Assembly (NCBI RefSeq): GCF_009676955.1
Contig: NZ_CP045696.1
Location: forward strand, 3,276,671-3,340,670
Reading direction: 5' to 3'
DNA length: 64,000 nucleotides
Source of the DNA: Sodaliphilus pleomorphus
GTDB taxonomy: Bacteria > Bacteroidota > Bacteroidia > Bacteroidales > Muribaculaceae
The notes beneath the pieces were generated by a model that worked only from the letters and a program-made list of their open reading frames with translations, was not told the DNA's origin and did not search any database. Made by a program: the position numbers and the translations under genes. Below are positions 62,730 to 64,000 of this stretch, in pieces (position 1 is the first letter of the stretch; every line of letters starts with the position of its first letter).

Positions 62730-63686
62730 ATGATGAAATCAGTTTCTAAGCGTAATATTTACATTGGGGCTACGGTGCTCGTGAGCCTTTTCTTGTTGTA
62801 TTGGGGCATTGAATTTCTGAAGGGATCCAATATCTTTTCGTCAAACACAACATTTTATGCCCGTTTCGCCAAAGTGGAAGATTTGGCAGTCTCCTCACCC
62901 GTCAATGTCAATGGCTACACGGTGGGCCAAATACGCAGCATCAACTATGACTATGACAAAAATCAGATTGTGGTCGAGATGAGCTTCGACAAGAATTTGA
63001 AAGTTCCCAAGGGCAGCACTATTTCACTGGCCACATCACTGCTGGGCACTTCGGTTCTTAATCTGAACCTGAGCGATGCTAAATCTTATTATGAGCCAGG
63101 TTCAACCATCCCCACGCTGCCGGTGGGCGGCGGACTGATGGACCAGGTATCGTCAAAGGTGATGCCAAGTGTTGAAGTCATGCTTCCAAAGGTTGACTCA
63201 ATTCTGGGCAGCGTCAATACCCTCATGGCCAACCCTGCACTCTATGCATCGGTCACCCGGCTCGACCAAATCACAGCCGAGCTCAACAGGAGTTCGATTG
63301 AACTCGCTCAGTTGCTGGCCGTGGTCAACTCACGCATGCCGCAATTGCTCGACAATGTGAACGGTGTGGTTGTCAATGCCAATGGGGCTGTAACCAATGC
63401 CGGTGCCCTTGCCAAGGACTTGCAAAAGACGTCGGGCAACTTGAACGAGCTCACCCAATCACTCAAGAACATGCCCCTCGACACAACACTGGCTCGCGTG
63501 AACCGCACGCTGGCCAACGTGCAGAGGCTCTCGGCCCAGCTCAACGACCCCAACTCGTCGATTGGAATGCTCATGCACGACCGCCAGTTGTATCAAAATG
63601 CCAGCGGAGCAGTTGCCAGCTTGCAAGCATTGCTTGAGGACATCAAGAAGAATCCCAAGAAGTACGTAACAATAAAGGTTTTCTAA
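62730..63686 (+). CDS. MlaD/MCE-domain lipid transport protein
   Basis: A 318-residue protein with one N-terminal membrane helix (about 10-28), an MCE domain (about 38-118, with SSPVNVNGYTVGQIRSI and TSLLGTSVLNL), and a long C-terminal region (about 130-300) of helical, heptad-like sequence. MCE proteins form hexameric rings that carry lipids between the membranes. No permease or ATPase genes (mlaE, mlaF) are adjacent, so partners must be encoded elsewhere. A second ATG one codon later is possible. A strong terminator follows. Confidence 0.9.
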   Translation: MMKSVSKRNIYIGATVLVSLFLLYWGIEFLKGSNIFSSNTTFYARFAKVEDLAVSSPVNVNGYTVGQIRSINYDYDKNQIVVEMSFDKNLKVPKGSTISLATSLLGTSVLNLNLSDAKSYYEPGSTIPTLPVGGGLMDQVSSKVMPSVEVMLPKVDSILGSVNTLMANPALYASVTRLDQITAELNRSSIELAQLLAVVNSRMPQLLDNVNGVVVNANGAVTNAGALAKDLQKTSGNLNELTQSLKNMPLDTTLARVNRTLANVQRLSAQLNDPNSSIGMLMHDRQLYQNASGAVASLQALLEDIKKNPKKYVTIKVF

Positions 63687-63707
63687 TTTTTCATTAAAAA
63701 CAATAGG

Positions 63708-63749
63708 GGTGTTTGTTTAGATTGATTCTAAATAAACACCTTCTTTTTT
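63708..63749 (+). terminator. Terminator of the MlaD gene
   Basis: A 13-bp stem with one G-U pair (63708-63720 with 63728-63740) and a 7-nt loop is followed by TTCTTTTTT. Confidence 0.85.
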
Positions 63750-64000
63750 AGTCCTGTTATTGCCTAAATCAAGCCCTTATCAGTAATTGGGAGTTTTCGC
63801 TATATTGGTGTTTGGTCGCAACAATCTTCAAAAACACGCATAAATGTCTTTGTCATTGGCACTTAAATACTGTCACATTTTCGGCGTAGAATGGTTTAGG
63901 AGTGAAGTGACATTAAATTGTTGAAAATCAATATTGAAAGAAGTGCATTTAAAAAAGCAAATTTTATTGGTCTTTTTTTTATTAAATTTTAGTTGCACAT
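63750..64000. other. Terminal intergenic stretch without recognisable gene
   Basis: These 251 AT-rich bases contain no long frame, consensus promoter, RNA gene or strong hairpin that I can see. The next gene probably starts beyond the window. Confidence 0.5.

Noticed and set aside
63750..64000. Replication origin or dnaA leader at the right edge
   Set aside because: No cluster of TTATCCACA-like boxes is present, and no coding start is visible.

Overview
The window is chromosomal DNA from a member of the Bacteroidota, order Bacteroidales. A Muribaculaceae- or Prevotella-like gut anaerobe is my best guess, but I cannot fix the family. Three things support this. Promoters match the Bacteroidota pattern (TTTG, about 20 bp, TAnnTTTG). 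Starts lack Shine-Dalgarno sequences. The gene content includes lineage-typical families: DUF4924, DUF4153, DUF4835, DUF5606, a 310-residue NusB, an OadG with a lamin-tail domain, and an AmgK-RapZ fusion. I found no tRNA, rRNA, CRISPR array, prophage or intact mobile element.

Layout. 1-3100 is a scarred accessory stretch. It holds a 5'-truncated IS4-type transposase, a small chimeric ORF joining a resolvase-like N-terminus to a reductase C-terminus, a glutaminase gene, and an IS30-type transposase gene that has lost its catalytic core. 3148-9200 (minus strand) carries crp-DUF4924-rfbD-prfC and then, behind its own promoter, amgK/rapZ-fusion and murU for amino-sugar or cell-wall recycling. 9365-13995 (minus) encodes two exported proteins, a giant zinc amidase and a TolB-like propeller protein. 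14247-17748 (minus) has prs, a cytoplasmic GH13 amylase and a patatin. 17871-22593 (minus) is a complete Na+-pumping methylmalonyl-CoA decarboxylase operon with the epimerase, which is the last part of the succinate-propionate pathway.

From 23123 most genes are on the plus strand: the B12-dependent ribonucleotide reductase nrdJ, a two-CBM20 4-alpha-glucanotransferase, wecB-galE, holA (with a divergent stand-alone HsdR-N nuclease-like gene), prfA-DUF4153-pyrF, pgk and an SH3-domain protein. Then come a minus-strand exported protein with a type IX-like tail, a minus-strand MarC, carA-carB, trmN6, a convergent dus, an ABC-F ATPase and an M13 peptidase. The next block is dnaN, an exonuclease, DUF4835 and recN. 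The last part has nusB-yajC-ybbR-coaE, DUF5606, an NlpC/P60 lipoprotein, comEC and aroE on the minus strand, and an MCE/MlaD protein.

Most of the window is housekeeping: nucleotide synthesis, replication and translation termination, propionate fermentation and glycan handling. The points that deserve attention are the kinase-RapZ fusion with an operator-like promoter, the chimeric ORF, the internally deleted IS30, the matching C-terminal tails on two unrelated exported proteins, the shortened glucanotransferase, and the possible absence of coaBC from the dnaN-recN cluster.
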